Assembly: GCF_021083185.1 (NCBI RefSeq)
Contig: NZ_JAIGQB010000001.1
Span: forward strand, 434,001-498,000
Source: Nocardioides furvisabuli
Lineage (GTDB): Bacteria > Actinomycetota > Actinomycetes > Propionibacteriales > Nocardioidaceae
Length of the DNA: 64,000 bases
Direction of reading: 5' to 3'
Part shown: positions 1 to 9,020 of the stretch, piece by piece
Numbering within the stretch: the first letter of the stretch is position 1
How the letters are laid out: the number at the start of each line of letters is the position of its first letter
The notes under the pieces: model-generated
Databases searched by the model: none
Seen by the model: the letters and a program-made list of their open reading frames with translations, nothing else
Told to the model about the DNA's origin: nothing
Position numbers and translations under genes: made by a program

Positions 1-1
1 G

Positions 2-364
2 CTGCTCGACGCGTTCAAGGAAATGACCCTCATCGAGCTCTCCGAGTTCGTCAAGGAGTTCGAGGAGACCTTCGGCGTCACCGCCGCTGCCCCCGTCGCC
101 GCTGCCCCCGCCGCGGGCGCCCCGGCCGCCGGTGGCGAGGCCGCTGCCGAGCAGGACGAGTTCGACGTCGTCCTCGAGTCCGCTGGTGACAAGAAGATCA
201 ACGTCATCAAGGAGGTCCGCGCGCTGACCTCCCTCGGTCTCAAGGAGGCCAAGGACCTCGTCGAGGCGGCCCCGAAGGCGATCCTCGAGAAGGTCGACAA
301 GGCTGCGGCCGACAAGGCGAAGGAGGCCCTCGAGGCCGCCGGCGCCACCGTCACCGTCAAGTGA
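2..364 (+). CDS. rplL: Ribosomal protein L7/L12, 5' end outside the window
   Basis: This is the stalk protein of the 50S subunit, which recruits translational GTPases. The frame is already open at base 2 and reads [16 protein letters not shown] before the first internal Met at 23, so the true start lies upstream and about 120 residues are visible. The N-terminal dimerisation helix, an Ala/Pro/Gly-rich hinge and the C-terminal factor-binding domain with LKEAKDLVE are all recognisable. In actinobacteria it normally follows rplJ and precedes rpoB. Here a set of hairpins follows the stop codon and an Mce lipid-import locus separates it from rpoB. Confidence 0.97.
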   Translation: MLDAFKEMTLIELSEFVKEFEETFGVTAAAPVAAAPAAGAPAAGGEAAAEQDEFDVVLESAGDKKINVIKEVRALTSLGLKEAKDLVEAAPKAILEKVDKAAADKAKEALEAAGATVTVK

Positions 365-370
365 CCCACT

Positions 371-433
371 GACGGACGGGCCCTCGCGGGCCCTCCGTCG
401 ACCGCCCAGGGCGGTCACCCCTTCGCTGGGGTG
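371..433 (+). terminator. Three consecutive hairpins after rplL
   Basis: Three stem-loops follow one another. The first is at 371-399: a 12-bp stem with one bulged C around a TCGC loop. The second is at 401-415: ACCGCC/GGCGGT with a 3-base loop. The third is at 416-433: CACCCC/GGGGTG with a 6-base loop. No T-tract follows, which is usual for high-GC actinobacterial terminators. Position just after the rplL stop supports termination of the ribosomal operon, though partial read-through into the Mce locus is possible. Confidence 0.7.
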
Positions 434-485
434 GCCGCCCTGTGGCGTCTTCCGGGACGCCCGCCACCGTCCTGCGCCACGGCCA

Positions 486-514
486 GTGACGAGCGTCGCA
501 CCCGGGCGTAACCT
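486..514 (+). promoter_or_regulatory. Candidate sigma-70-type promoter of the Mce operon
   Basis: GTGACG (486-491) and TAACCT (509-514) are separated by 17 bases, an acceptable -35/-10 pair for the housekeeping sigma factor. It lies between the rplL terminator and the ATPase gene, where an Mce operon promoter is expected. It was found by eye only. Confidence 0.4.
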
Positions 515-535
515 CCCGCGCCCTGCCGCGTTGGA

Positions 536-549
536 CTACTCAGGAGTAG
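536..549. promoter_or_regulatory. 14-bp palindrome, candidate operator of the Mce operon
   Basis: CTACTCAGGAGTAG is a dyad with perfect 6-bp arms (CTACTC/GAGTAG) around a 2-base centre. It lies about 20 bases downstream of the proposed -10 box and about 30 bases before the start codon of the ATPase gene. The size, symmetry and place suit a TetR- or GntR-type repressor, families that often control Mce loci. The actual regulator is unknown and none is encoded next to it. Confidence 0.45.
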
Positions 550-579
550 CGACGGGGAGAGGAAGGGGTCCGCGCAACC

Positions 580-1536
580 ATGGGTGTCGAGATCAAGGTC
601 AACGACCTCTCCAAGTCGTTCGGCAAGCAGCTCATCTGGGGCGACGTGACGCTCACCGTCCCCGCCGGCGAGATCTGCGTCATGCTCGGCCCGTCGGGCA
701 CCGGCAAGTCGGTCTTCCTCAAGACGCTCATCGGACTCCTCAAGCCCGACAAGGGCTCGATCATCATCGAGGGCACCGACATCGCGAGCTGCTCCGAGCG
801 CGACCTCTACGAGATCCGCAAGCTGTTCGGCGTGCTGTTCCAGGACGGCGCGATGTTCGGCTCGATGAACCTCTACGACAACGTCGCCTTCCCGCTGCGC
901 GAGCACACGCGGAAGTCCGAGTCCGAGGTCCGCGAGATCGTCATGGAGAAGATGGACCTCGTCGGCCTGGTCGGCGCCGAGGACAAGCTCCCGGGCGAGA
1001 TCTCCGGCGGCATGCGCAAGCGCGCCGGCCTGGCCCGTGCGCTGGTGCTCGACCCCGAGATCGTGCTCTTCGACGAGCCGGACTCCGGCCTCGACCCGGT
1101 GCGTACGGCGTTCCTCAACCAGCTGATCGTCGACCTCAACGCCCAGATCGACGCCACCTTCCTCATCGTCACCCACGACATCAACACCGCGCGGACGGTG
1201 CCGGACAACATCGGCCTGCTCTACCACCGCCACCTCGCGATGTTCGGCCCGCGCGAGCAGCTGCTGAGCTCCGAGGAGCCCGTCGTGCGCCAGTTCCTCA
1301 ACGCCCAGAAGGTCGGCCCCATCGGCATGTCGGAGGAGAAGGACGCCGACGAGCTCGCCGCCGAGGCCGGCCAGGAGCTGCCGCCGCTGCCGCCGATCCC
1401 GCTGCAGCTCGACCCGTCCAACGGGATCCCGCGACGCAGCCAGCGTCCCGCGGGGGAGTGGTGCCGCGAGCACGGCGTGACCCCGCCGCCCGGTTCGTTC
1501 GAGTCCAGCAACGCCGGCCTGGCTCCGGGAGCCTGA
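580..1536 (+). CDS. mkl: Mce transporter ATPase (MceG/Mkl, MlaF family)
   Basis: This is the cytoplasmic ABC ATPase that energises Mce lipid importers together with YrbE permeases. Walker A GPSGTGKS lies at residues 37-44, the signature SGGMRKR at 142-148, Walker B IVLFDEPDS at 161-169 and the switch His at 199. The signature SGGM(R/K)KR is typical of the MlaF/Mkl group. A C-terminal tail after about residue 245, rich in Glu and Pro, is also usual in Mkl proteins. The ATG at 580 follows a purine-rich stretch (GAGAGGAAGGGG). The next gene starts 2 bases after the stop. In Mycobacterium tuberculosis mkl also lies between rplL and rpoB, so this neighbourhood is old. Confidence 0.93.
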   Translation: MGVEIKVNDLSKSFGKQLIWGDVTLTVPAGEICVMLGPSGTGKSVFLKTLIGLLKPDKGSIIIEGTDIASCSERDLYEIRKLFGVLFQDGAMFGSMNLYDNVAFPLREHTRKSESEVREIVMEKMDLVGLVGAEDKLPGEISGGMRKRAGLARALVLDPEIVLFDEPDSGLDPVRTAFLNQLIVDLNAQIDATFLIVTHDINTARTVPDNIGLLYHRHLAMFGPREQLLSSEEPVVRQFLNAQKVGPIGMSEEKDADELAAEAGQELPPLPPIPLQLDPSNGIPRRSQRPAGEWCREHGVTPPPGSFESSNAGLAPGA

Positions 1537-1538
1537 CC

Positions 1539-2336
1539 GTGGCCACCTCCGCCCCCACCTCGCTGACCTCGCGCGCCCTTGCGCCCGTCGGCGTCGCAGG
1601 CAACCTGTTCGCCTTCGCCCTCGACGTCTTCCGCGGACTGTTCCGACGGCCCTTCCAGCTGCGGGAGTTCATCCAGCAGGCGTGGTTCATCGCGTCGGTG
1701 ACGATCGTGCCCACCGCCCTCGTGGCGATCCCGTTCGGCGCGGTCATCGCGCTCCAGGTGGGCGGGCTGATCAAGCAGTTCGGTGCCCAGTCCTTCACCG
1801 GCTCGGCGTCGGTCCTCGCGGTGGTCCAGCAAGCAGCGCCGATCGGCACCGCGCTGCTCATCGCCGGGGCGGGAGGCTCGGCGATCGCCGCCGACCTCGG
1901 CGCGCGCAAGATCCGTGAGGAGCTCGACGCGATGATGGTGCTCGGCATCGACCCGATCCAGCGCCTGGTGGTGCCGCGGGTGCTGGCGTGCATGCTCGTC
2001 GCGTTCTTCCTCAACGGCATGGTCAGCGTGGTCGGGGTCGCGGGCGGCTACGTCTTCAACGTGATCCTCCAGGACGGCACGCCCGGCGCCTACCTCGCGA
2101 GCTTCACGGCGCTCGCCCAGCTGCCGGACCTGTGGATCGGCCTGATCAAGGCACTGATCTTCGGGGTCATCGCCGCGATCGTCGCGTCCTACAAGGGGAT
2201 GAACGCCAAGGGAGGTCCGAAGGGAGTCGGCGACGCGGTCAACGAGTCGGTCGTCATCACCTTCCTGCTGCTCTTCGTGGCCAACTTCGTCCTCAGCATG
2301 ATCTACCTCCAGGTCGTCCCACCGAAGGGCGGATGA
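1539..2336 (+). CDS. YrbE/MlaE-family Mce permease, first copy
   Basis: This is one of the two integral-membrane permeases of the Mce importer. The 265-residue protein has about five or six hydrophobic segments and the family motif EELDAMMVLGIDP on the cytoplasmic loop thought to contact the ATPase. GTG at 1539 is chosen because the protein MATSAPTSLTSRALAP then begins just before the conserved domain and only 2 bases separate it from the ATPase stop. The open frame extends much further upstream, but that part is the ATPase gene read in another frame. It corresponds to the YrbEA position of actinobacterial mce operons. Confidence 0.92.
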   Translation: MATSAPTSLTSRALAPVGVAGNLFAFALDVFRGLFRRPFQLREFIQQAWFIASVTIVPTALVAIPFGAVIALQVGGLIKQFGAQSFTGSASVLAVVQQAAPIGTALLIAGAGGSAIAADLGARKIREELDAMMVLGIDPIQRLVVPRVLACMLVAFFLNGMVSVVGVAGGYVFNVILQDGTPGAYLASFTALAQLPDLWIGLIKALIFGVIAAIVASYKGMNAKGGPKGVGDAVNESVVITFLLLFVANFVLSMIYLQVVPPKGG

Positions 2337-2337
2337 C

Positions 2338-3162
2338 ATGGCTCTCAAGGACGTCTACGCCAAGCCGCTGGCCTCGCTCGACACCCTCGGCGGCCAGCTC
2401 GCCTTCCACCTGGGCGTGCTGCGGGCGATCCCGCGGTCGATCGCCCGCTATCCCCGCGAGATCCTGCGGATCCTCGCCGAGGTCACCCTCGGCACGGGTG
2501 CGCTCGCGGTCATCGGCGGCACCGTCGGCGTCATCATCGGGATGACCTTCTTCACCGGTGCGCAGGTCGGCCTCTCCGGCTACGCCGCGCTCAACCAGCT
2601 CGGCACCGCGGCGTTCGCCGGCTTCGTCTCGGCCTACTTCAACACCCGCGAGATCGCCCCGCTGGTGGCCGGGATCGCGCTCGCCGCCACCGTGGGCTGC
2701 GGGTTCACCGCCCAGCTCGGCGCGATGCGGATCTCGGAGGAGGTCGACGCGCTCGAGGTGATGGCGATCCCGTCGATGCCGTTCCTGGTCGCCACCCGCG
2801 TCGTCGGCGGGCTGATCGCGATCATCCCGCTCTACGTCGTGGGTCTGCTGTCGTCCTACTTCGCCAGCCGGCTCGTGGTGACGCAGATCTACGGCCAGTC
2901 GCCGGGCACCTACGACCACTACTTCAACGCGTTCCTGCCACCGGGCGACGTGCTGTGGTCCTTCGGCAAGGTCCTCGTCTTCGCGGTGACGGTGATCCTC
3001 ATCCACTGCTACCACGGCTACAACGCCTCCGGCGGGCCCGCCGGTGTGGGTGTCGCGGTGGGTCGCGCGGTGCGGACCAGCATCGTGGCGATCAACGTGC
3101 TCGACCTGCTCCTGTCCATGGCGATCTGGGGCGCGGCCACGACCGTGCGACTGGCGGGGTGA
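2338..3162 (+). CDS. YrbE/MlaE-family Mce permease, second copy
   Basis: This is the second permease (274 residues), forming a presumed heterodimer with the preceding YrbE. It shows the same MlaE fold with hydrophobic segments throughout and the motif EEVDALEVMAIPS, a variant of the first copy's EELDAMMVLGIDP. ATG at 2338 is one base after the previous stop, so translation is probably coupled. It corresponds to YrbEB. The first Mce gene starts 5 bases downstream. Confidence 0.92.
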   Translation: MALKDVYAKPLASLDTLGGQLAFHLGVLRAIPRSIARYPREILRILAEVTLGTGALAVIGGTVGVIIGMTFFTGAQVGLSGYAALNQLGTAAFAGFVSAYFNTREIAPLVAGIALAATVGCGFTAQLGAMRISEEVDALEVMAIPSMPFLVATRVVGGLIAIIPLYVVGLLSSYFASRLVVTQIYGQSPGTYDHYFNAFLPPGDVLWSFGKVLVFAVTVILIHCYHGYNASGGPAGVGVAVGRAVRTSIVAINVLDLLLSMAIWGAATTVRLAG

Positions 3163-3167
3163 GGCAG

Positions 3168-4442
3168 ATGAGGACCAAGTCCCTGGGCATCGTCTTCCTG
3201 GTGCTGATGCTCGCCTCGGTGTGGCTGACCTACGGCGTGTTCACCCAGAAGTTCAGCACCTACGACGAGGTCACCGTGAAGGCCTCGCGCATCGGCCTCC
3301 AGCTGCCCCAGCGCGCCGACGTCAAGATCAGGGGCGTCATCGTGGGCGAGGTGCTCGACTACGAGCCCACCGCGGACGGCGCCGACATCACGCTCGGCCT
3401 CTACGAGGACCGCACGACCCAGGTCCCGGGCGACGTGACGGCCTCGATCCTGCCCAAGACGCTCTTCGGCGAGAAGTTCGTCTCGCTCATCGTCCCCGAG
3501 GGTGGGTCCGACGCGGAGCCGATCGCCGACGGCGACGTCATCGAGCGCACCCACCTCTCGACCGAGGTCGAGCAGGTGCTCAGCGACCTCTACCCGCTCC
3601 TGCGCGCGGTCCAGCCCGCCGACCTCAACATGACCCTGAACGCCGTCGCCACCGCGCTCGAGGGTCGCGGCGAGCAGCTCGGCGAGAGCCTCGAGACCCT
3701 CGACGGCTACCTGACCCGCTTCAACCCCGAGGTCGCCGGGCTGATCGAGGACCTGCGCCTGACCGCCGAGGTCTCCGACACCTACGCCGACGTGCTGCCC
3801 GAGGTCGCGACGATCCTCCGCAACACGATCACCACCACCACGACCCTCGAGGGTCGCGAGGACAAGCTGAAGGCGCTCTTCAACGACGTGAGCAAGCTGT
3901 CGACCGTGGCCGAACGCTTCACCCGCGACAACGGTGACAACCTGGTGCGCCTCGCCGACCTCGGGGCTGCGCAGCTCGAGGTGTTCGCGCGCTACGCCCC
4001 CGGCTACCCCTGCCTGCTCGGCGGCATCGTGGGTGCCGGCGACCTCCAGGCGGAGGCGTTCCGCGGCTTCACCCTCCACATCGTGCTGGAGACGCTGCCC
4101 AACCAGCCGCGCGGCTACGGCCCCCAGGACGCTCCTGTCTACGGCGACAAGCGCGGCTACCACTGCGGACGCCTGCCCAACCCGCCGTGGTCGCAGAGCA
4201 ACCCGCTCACCCACCAGCCCGACTTCGTCGACGGCGTCGACGAGCCCACCGGCAAGGGCATCAGCCGCGTCGGTCCCGGCTGGTCGGGGACGGCCGCCGG
4301 ATTCGTCGGCGGCCGCGACGAGTCGGCGCTGCTCAAGGCGCTCCTCGCCCCCGGACTCGGCGTCACGGCGGGCGACGTACCCGACCTGGGGGTCCTCCTC
4401 GTCGGACCCATGGCCCGCGGGGCGGAGGTGTCGCTGCGATGA
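3168..4442 (+). CDS. Mce family protein 1 (MceA position)
   Basis: This is the first of six Mce subunits that form the periplasmic or cell-wall lipid conduit. Of its 424 residues, a membrane anchor covers about 6-23 (LGIVFLVLMLASVWLTYGVF), the MCE/MlaD domain about 33-112, and a long helical Mce C-terminal region follows. ATG at 3168 follows the permease stop by 5 bases, with GAGGCAG as ribosome site. Its stop overlaps the next start (ATGA). The substrate cannot be told from sequence. Mycobacterial Mce1 and Mce4 carry fatty acids and cholesterol respectively, but this locus cannot be assigned to either by eye. Confidence 0.9.
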   Translation: MRTKSLGIVFLVLMLASVWLTYGVFTQKFSTYDEVTVKASRIGLQLPQRADVKIRGVIVGEVLDYEPTADGADITLGLYEDRTTQVPGDVTASILPKTLFGEKFVSLIVPEGGSDAEPIADGDVIERTHLSTEVEQVLSDLYPLLRAVQPADLNMTLNAVATALEGRGEQLGESLETLDGYLTRFNPEVAGLIEDLRLTAEVSDTYADVLPEVATILRNTITTTTTLEGREDKLKALFNDVSKLSTVAERFTRDNGDNLVRLADLGAAQLEVFARYAPGYPCLLGGIVGAGDLQAEAFRGFTLHIVLETLPNQPRGYGPQDAPVYGDKRGYHCGRLPNPPWSQSNPLTHQPDFVDGVDEPTGKGISRVGPGWSGTAAGFVGGRDESALLKALLAPGLGVTAGDVPDLGVLLVGPMARGAEVSLR

Positions 4443-5476
4443 GGGGACTGCTGGACAAGAAGACGTCGATCGACCTGGTCAAGCTCCTGGTCTTCGTGGT
4501 CGTGACCTCGCTCGCCACCAGCGTGCTCGTGGTGACGATCGGCAACCTCGGCTTCGGCTCCTCGCGGGAGTACAGCGCGGAGTTCACCGACGCCACCGGT
4601 GTCACCAAGGGCGACGACATCCGCGTCGCCGGCGTCCGGGTCGGCACCGTGGACGAGGTCGAGATCATCGACCGCTCCCGCGCGCTGGTCACGTTCTCCG
4701 TCGACGACGACACGTCGGTCAACGGCGGCACGAACGCCGCCATCCGCTACCGCAACCTCGTCGGCCAGCGCTACATCTCGCTCACCCAGGAGGTGGGCGA
4801 CACCCAGCGCCTGCCCGACGGTGCGACCATCCCGGTCTCCCGGACGCGCGCGGCGCTCGACCTGACGGTGCTCTTCAACGGCTTCAAGCCGCTCTTCCAG
4901 GCGCTGTCGCCCGAGGACGTCAACCAGCTGTCCTACGAGCTGATCCAGGTGTTCCAGGGCGAGGGCGGGACCCTCGAGGGGCTGCTGGCCCACACCGCCT
5001 CGGTCACCTCGACGCTCGCCGACCGCGACGAGGTGATCGGTGACCTGATCGACAACCTGTCGCTCGTGCTCGACCACGTGGCCGACCGCGACAAGCAGCT
5101 CACCCGCCTGATCCAGTCGTTCCGCACCCTCGTCGGCGGGCTGAAGAAGGACCGCTTCGCGATCCTCGGCTCGCTGGAGGAGGTCTCGACGCTGTCGGTG
5201 GAGACCGCGTCGCTGATCGACGGCATCCGTGAGCCCCTGGTCAAGGACATCAAGGAGCTGCGCACCGTCGCGGGCAACATCGACAAGAACAAGGCCGAGC
5301 TCGACCGGGCGCTCCAGGTGCTGCCGATCAAGCTCAACAAGATCGGGCGCACCGCCATCTACGGCTCGTTCTTCAACTTCTACCTCTGCGAGTTCCAGGG
5401 GCGGGTCAACCTGCCCGACAACGTCTCGCTCCCGGTGAAGTACAACACCGGCTCGGACAGGTGTGATCTCGGATGA
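4439..5476 (+). CDS. Mce family protein 2 (MceB position)
   Basis: This 345-residue Mce protein begins MRGLLDKKTSIDLVKLL. Its transmembrane anchor is at about 12-36 and its MCE domain at about 44-122, including the RVAGVRVGTVDEVE strand pattern seen in all six copies. Then come the helical tunnel region and a C-terminal segment with YGSFFNFYLCEFQG, a conserved feature of MceB-type proteins. The start overlaps the upstream stop in ATGA, and its own stop overlaps the next start the same way. Confidence 0.9.
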   Translation: MRGLLDKKTSIDLVKLLVFVVVTSLATSVLVVTIGNLGFGSSREYSAEFTDATGVTKGDDIRVAGVRVGTVDEVEIIDRSRALVTFSVDDDTSVNGGTNAAIRYRNLVGQRYISLTQEVGDTQRLPDGATIPVSRTRAALDLTVLFNGFKPLFQALSPEDVNQLSYELIQVFQGEGGTLEGLLAHTASVTSTLADRDEVIGDLIDNLSLVLDHVADRDKQLTRLIQSFRTLVGGLKKDRFAILGSLEEVSTLSVETASLIDGIREPLVKDIKELRTVAGNIDKNKAELDRALQVLPIKLNKIGRTAIYGSFFNFYLCEFQGRVNLPDNVSLPVKYNTGSDRCDLG

Positions 5477-6435
5477 AGCCTTTTCGCGAGCGCAACCCGG
5501 TCGTCGTCGGGGCCGTCAGCCTCGTCGTCCTCGCGGTGGTGCTGGTCGCCGCGCTGCGCGCCGACGACCTGCCGGTCATCGGCGGCGGCGACACCTACCA
5601 CGCGATGTTCACCGAGGCGGGTGGGCTCAAGGTCAACGACGAGGTCCGGATCGCCGGCGTACGCGTGGGCAAGGTCGACGAGATCGCGCTGGCCGGTGAC
5701 GAGGTGCGGGTGAGCTTCAAGGTCGACGACGCCGCCGACTTCGGGCCCGAGACCCGCGCCGCCATCAAGGTCAAGACGATCCTGGGAGCGATGTTCCTCG
5801 CCCTGGAGCCCGCCGGCGGTGGCCAGCTCGACGAGGGCGCGACGATCCCGGCCGCGCGCACGTCGTCGCCCTTCGACGTGGTGGAGGCGTTCGAGGGACT
5901 GGCCTCGACCTCGGAGCAGATCGACACCGACCAGCTGGCCGAGTCGCTGACCACGCTGGCCGACCTGACCCGCAACACCCCCGAGGAGTTCCGCGGCGCG
6001 CTCAGCGGCCTCAGCCGCCTCTCGGCCAACATCGCCGAGAAGGACACCCAGCTCAACACCCTGCTGGTCAACCTCGAGCGGGTCTCCACGGTCCTCGACG
6101 AGCGCGACGAGGACATCATCGCGCTGATGGAGGACAGCGACGTGCTGTTCCGCGCGCTGGTCGCGCGCCGCGACGCCGTCCACGACCTCCTCGTCTCCAG
6201 CACCCGGCTGTCGAAGGAGCTGACCACGTTGATCCGTCAGTCGCGCGAGGACCTCAAGCCGGCGCTGGCGCACCTGGAGAACGTCATCGCCGTGCTGAAC
6301 AAGAACGAGGACAACCTCGACAGCAGCCTGCGGCTGATGGCGCCCTTCTACCGCGTCTTCGCCAACACCCTGGGCACCGGCCCGTGGTTCGACACGTGGA
6401 TCTCCAACTTCCCTCCCGTCCCGCAGGTGGGCTGA
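5473..6435 (+). CDS. Mce family protein 3 (MceC position)
   Basis: This 320-residue Mce protein has a short positively charged N-terminus (MKPFRERNP) and a transmembrane segment at about 10-26. Its MCE domain at about 37-112 contains RIAGVRVGKVDEIA. A coiled helical region follows. The C-terminus GPWFDTWISNFPP matches the end typical of MceC proteins. The start overlaps the previous gene (ATGA). It lacks the long proline-rich tail some MceC proteins carry. Confidence 0.9.
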   Translation: MKPFRERNPVVVGAVSLVVLAVVLVAALRADDLPVIGGGDTYHAMFTEAGGLKVNDEVRIAGVRVGKVDEIALAGDEVRVSFKVDDAADFGPETRAAIKVKTILGAMFLALEPAGGGQLDEGATIPAARTSSPFDVVEAFEGLASTSEQIDTDQLAESLTTLADLTRNTPEEFRGALSGLSRLSANIAEKDTQLNTLLVNLERVSTVLDERDEDIIALMEDSDVLFRALVARRDAVHDLLVSSTRLSKELTTLIRQSREDLKPALAHLENVIAVLNKNEDNLDSSLRLMAPFYRVFANTLGTGPWFDTWISNFPPVPQVG

Positions 6436-6438
6436 CCC

Positions 6439-7584
6439 ATGGACCTCGTGAAGCGCCTCCTCGTCCCCCTCGTCGTGCTCGGCTTCGTCGTCGCGGCCGC
6501 CGTCAGCGTCCTCGGCGGCGACACCGCCCGGACGGTCGTCGCCCACTTCCCGCGCACCATCTCCGTCTACGAGGGCAGCGACGTCCGCGTGCTGGGCGTG
6601 CCCGTCGGCACGGTGACCCGGGTCGAGCCCACCGGCACCGACGTCGAGGTGACCATGACGTACGACGAGGAGGTGAAGCTGCCGGCCGACGCCAAGGCCG
6701 TCATCATCGCGCCGTCGGTGGTCGGCGACCGCTACGTCCAGCTGACGCCGGCCTACTCCGGCACCGGGGAGGTGCTGGCCGACGGGGCCGAGCTGAGCGT
6801 CGACCAGACCTCCGAGCCGCTGGAGCTCGACCAGATCTACGAGAGCCTCGACCGCCTCAACGTGGCCCTCGGCCCGCGGGGGGCGAACCGGACCGGCGCG
6901 CTGTCGGACCTGCTCTCCGTCACGGCCGACAACTTCGGCGGCCAGGGCACGACCTTCCGCCGGACGATCGAGGACTTCTCGCAGCTCAGCGCGACGCTCG
7001 CAGGCAACTCCGACGAGCTGTTCGGGTCGGTGGAGGCCCTCGGCGGCTTCATGGCCACGCTCGCCGAGAACGACCAGACCGTGCGGCAGTTCAACCAGTC
7101 GCTCGCCGACGTGTCGACCATGCTGGAGGGCGAGCGCGAGGAGCTCGTCGCTGCGACGAGGAACCTGTCGGTCGCGCTGAACTCCGTCAAGGGCTTCGTG
7201 AAGGAGAACAAGGACTCGTTGAGCCGCAACATCAGCGGCCTCAACCGGGTCTCCCAGGTGCTGGTGCGCCAGCGCGCCGCGCTCGACGAGATCCTCCGGG
7301 TCGCCCCGGGCGCGCTGAACAACCTGGCCCTGACCTACAACCCGCAGGCCGGCACGCTCGACACCCGCGCCAACTTCGGCCAGAGCATCGAGCAGCTCGA
7401 GGCCGACCCCGCCGCGCTGCTGTGCGGCTTCGTCGGGCAGGTCGAGCGCTCCGGCCGGGCCTGCGACACGATCACCGAGCTGCTCTCGCGCAGCCGTCCG
7501 GGCGCCTTGGGCGAGCCCGACGTGCTGCCGGCGCGCGACGTGTTCGACCCCAGCCTCGGTGGACTCGTGGAGGTGGAGCGATGA
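6439..7584 (+). CDS. Mce family protein 4 (MceD position)
   Basis: This 381-residue Mce protein has a transmembrane anchor at about 7-28, an MCE domain at about 33-110 (RVLGVPVGTVTRVE) and a long helical region. A C-terminal segment with CGFVGQVERSGRACD may form a disulfide outside the membrane. Its ATG is 3 bases after the preceding stop, with AGGTGGG as ribosome site, the only non-overlapping junction among the six mce genes. Its end overlaps the next gene (ATGA). Confidence 0.9.
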   Translation: MDLVKRLLVPLVVLGFVVAAAVSVLGGDTARTVVAHFPRTISVYEGSDVRVLGVPVGTVTRVEPTGTDVEVTMTYDEEVKLPADAKAVIIAPSVVGDRYVQLTPAYSGTGEVLADGAELSVDQTSEPLELDQIYESLDRLNVALGPRGANRTGALSDLLSVTADNFGGQGTTFRRTIEDFSQLSATLAGNSDELFGSVEALGGFMATLAENDQTVRQFNQSLADVSTMLEGEREELVAATRNLSVALNSVKGFVKENKDSLSRNISGLNRVSQVLVRQRAALDEILRVAPGALNNLALTYNPQAGTLDTRANFGQSIEQLEADPAALLCGFVGQVERSGRACDTITELLSRSRPGALGEPDVLPARDVFDPSLGGLVEVER

Positions 7585-9020
7585 CCCGCGTGAAGACCCT
7601 CGTGCTGGGCGTCCTGACGGCGATGTTCCTCTCCGCCTGCGACGGCAGCGTCTACTCCCTGCCGCTGCCCGGCGGGCCCGACGTCGGGGACGACCCGATC
7701 ACGGTCAAGGTGGAGTTCGCCGACGTGCTCGACCTGGTGCCGCAGTCGACGGTCAAGGTCAACGACGTCAGCGTGGGCAAGGTGACCGAGATCGACCTCC
7801 AGGGCTACCAGGCGCTGGTGACGATGGTGCTGCGACGCGACGTCGACCTGCCCGGCAACGCCGTGGCCGAGCTCCGGCAGACCAGCCTGCTCGGCGAGAA
7901 GTTCGTCCAGCTCAGTGCGCCCGCCGAGGGCGCCGTCGCCGACCGGCTCGAGGACGGCGAGGTCATCCCGATCGAGCGGGCCGGGCGCAACCCGGAGGTC
8001 GAGGAGGTGCTCGGCGCGCTGAGCCTGCTGCTCAACGGCGGCGGCGTGGCCCAGCTCAAGACGATCACCCAGGAGCTCAACCTCGCCCTCGAGGGCCGCG
8101 AGGACTCCGCCCGCTCGGTGCTGCGCAACCTGCGCACCTTCACCGGCCAGCTCGACGACAACAAGGCCGACATCGTCGCCGCGATCGAGTCGCTCAACCG
8201 GCTCGCGATCGCGGCGGAGAAGCAGCTGCCCACGATCGACGAGGCGCTCGAGGAGCTGCCCAGCGCGCTCGACTCGATCAACCGCCAGCGCGACGACCTC
8301 GTCGAGATGCTCGCCGCGCTCAACGACCTGTCCGACGTCGCGGTCGACGTGATCGCGGAGTCGAAGGACGCCACCATCACCTCGCTCGAGCGGCTCGACC
8401 CGGTGCTCACCCAGCTCGCGGCCTCCGGCGACGACTTCACCAACGCCTTCCACGTCTTCCTCACCTACCCGTTCGTCGACGAGGTCGTCGGCCGCGACCC
8501 GCAGGTCGCGCGCAACCTGCACATGGGCGACTACACCAACCTGTCGATCACCCTCGACGTCGACCTCACCTCCATCCCGACCACGATCCCGACGACGCTG
8601 CCGACCCAGGCCTGCATCCCGCTCAGCCAGCTGCCGCAGGACGGCCCGCTGCCCGACACCAGCCGGCTGTGCCAGGACGCGCTCGACGCGATCAACGACT
8701 GCCTCGAGGGCCTGCGCCGCGGTGACGTCACCGCCTGCCTGGGCCTGCCCGGCTCGGTGATCGCCGCGGTCTGCGAGCAGGCCCCGGTCCCGGGTCTGTG
8801 CGGCGGCTCCGGCACCCCGACCCTGCCGCTGCCGACCCCGACCGCGCCGACCCTCCCGGTCCCGAGCCTGCCGACGATCACGTTGCCCGGCCTGCCCCGC
8901 GCAGCGGCGTACGACGACCCTCCCGACCCTCGGCGCGGACCCACGATGGGACAGCTGAGCCAGATGTACGACCCGGCACTCGTGAGCCTGCTCGTGCCCG
9001 GGATGGTGGTGGAGCGATGA
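7581..9020 (+). CDS. Mce family lipoprotein 5 (MceE/LprK position)
   Basis: This Mce subunit (479 residues) is anchored as a lipoprotein: the signal peptide ends in the lipobox LSAC, with the lipidated Cys at residue 20. The MCE domain spans about 35-115, followed by the helical region. A Pro/Thr/Leu-rich segment (PTLPLPTPTAPTLPVPSLP) near residues 413-431 may be a flexible linker. A lipoprotein in the fifth place is the normal architecture of actinobacterial mce operons. Several Cys pairs near residues 338-412 may be disulfide-bonded. The start overlaps the upstream stop (ATGA). Confidence 0.92.
   Translation: MTRVKTLVLGVLTAMFLSACDGSVYSLPLPGGPDVGDDPITVKVEFADVLDLVPQSTVKVNDVSVGKVTEIDLQGYQALVTMVLRRDVDLPGNAVAELRQTSLLGEKFVQLSAPAEGAVADRLEDGEVIPIERAGRNPEVEEVLGALSLLLNGGGVAQLKTITQELNLALEGREDSARSVLRNLRTFTGQLDDNKADIVAAIESLNRLAIAAEKQLPTIDEALEELPSALDSINRQRDDLVEMLAALNDLSDVAVDVIAESKDATITSLERLDPVLTQLAASGDDFTNAFHVFLTYPFVDEVVGRDPQVARNLHMGDYTNLSITLDVDLTSIPTTIPTTLPTQACIPLSQLPQDGPLPDTSRLCQDALDAINDCLEGLRRGDVTACLGLPGSVIAAVCEQAPVPGLCGGSGTPTLPLPTPTAPTLPVPSLPTITLPGLPRAAAYDDPPDPRRGPTMGQLSQMYDPALVSLLVPGMVVER

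Noticed and set aside
63..66. Additional genes in the Ala-rich hinge of rplL
   Set aside because: Only low-complexity coding DNA of L7/L12.
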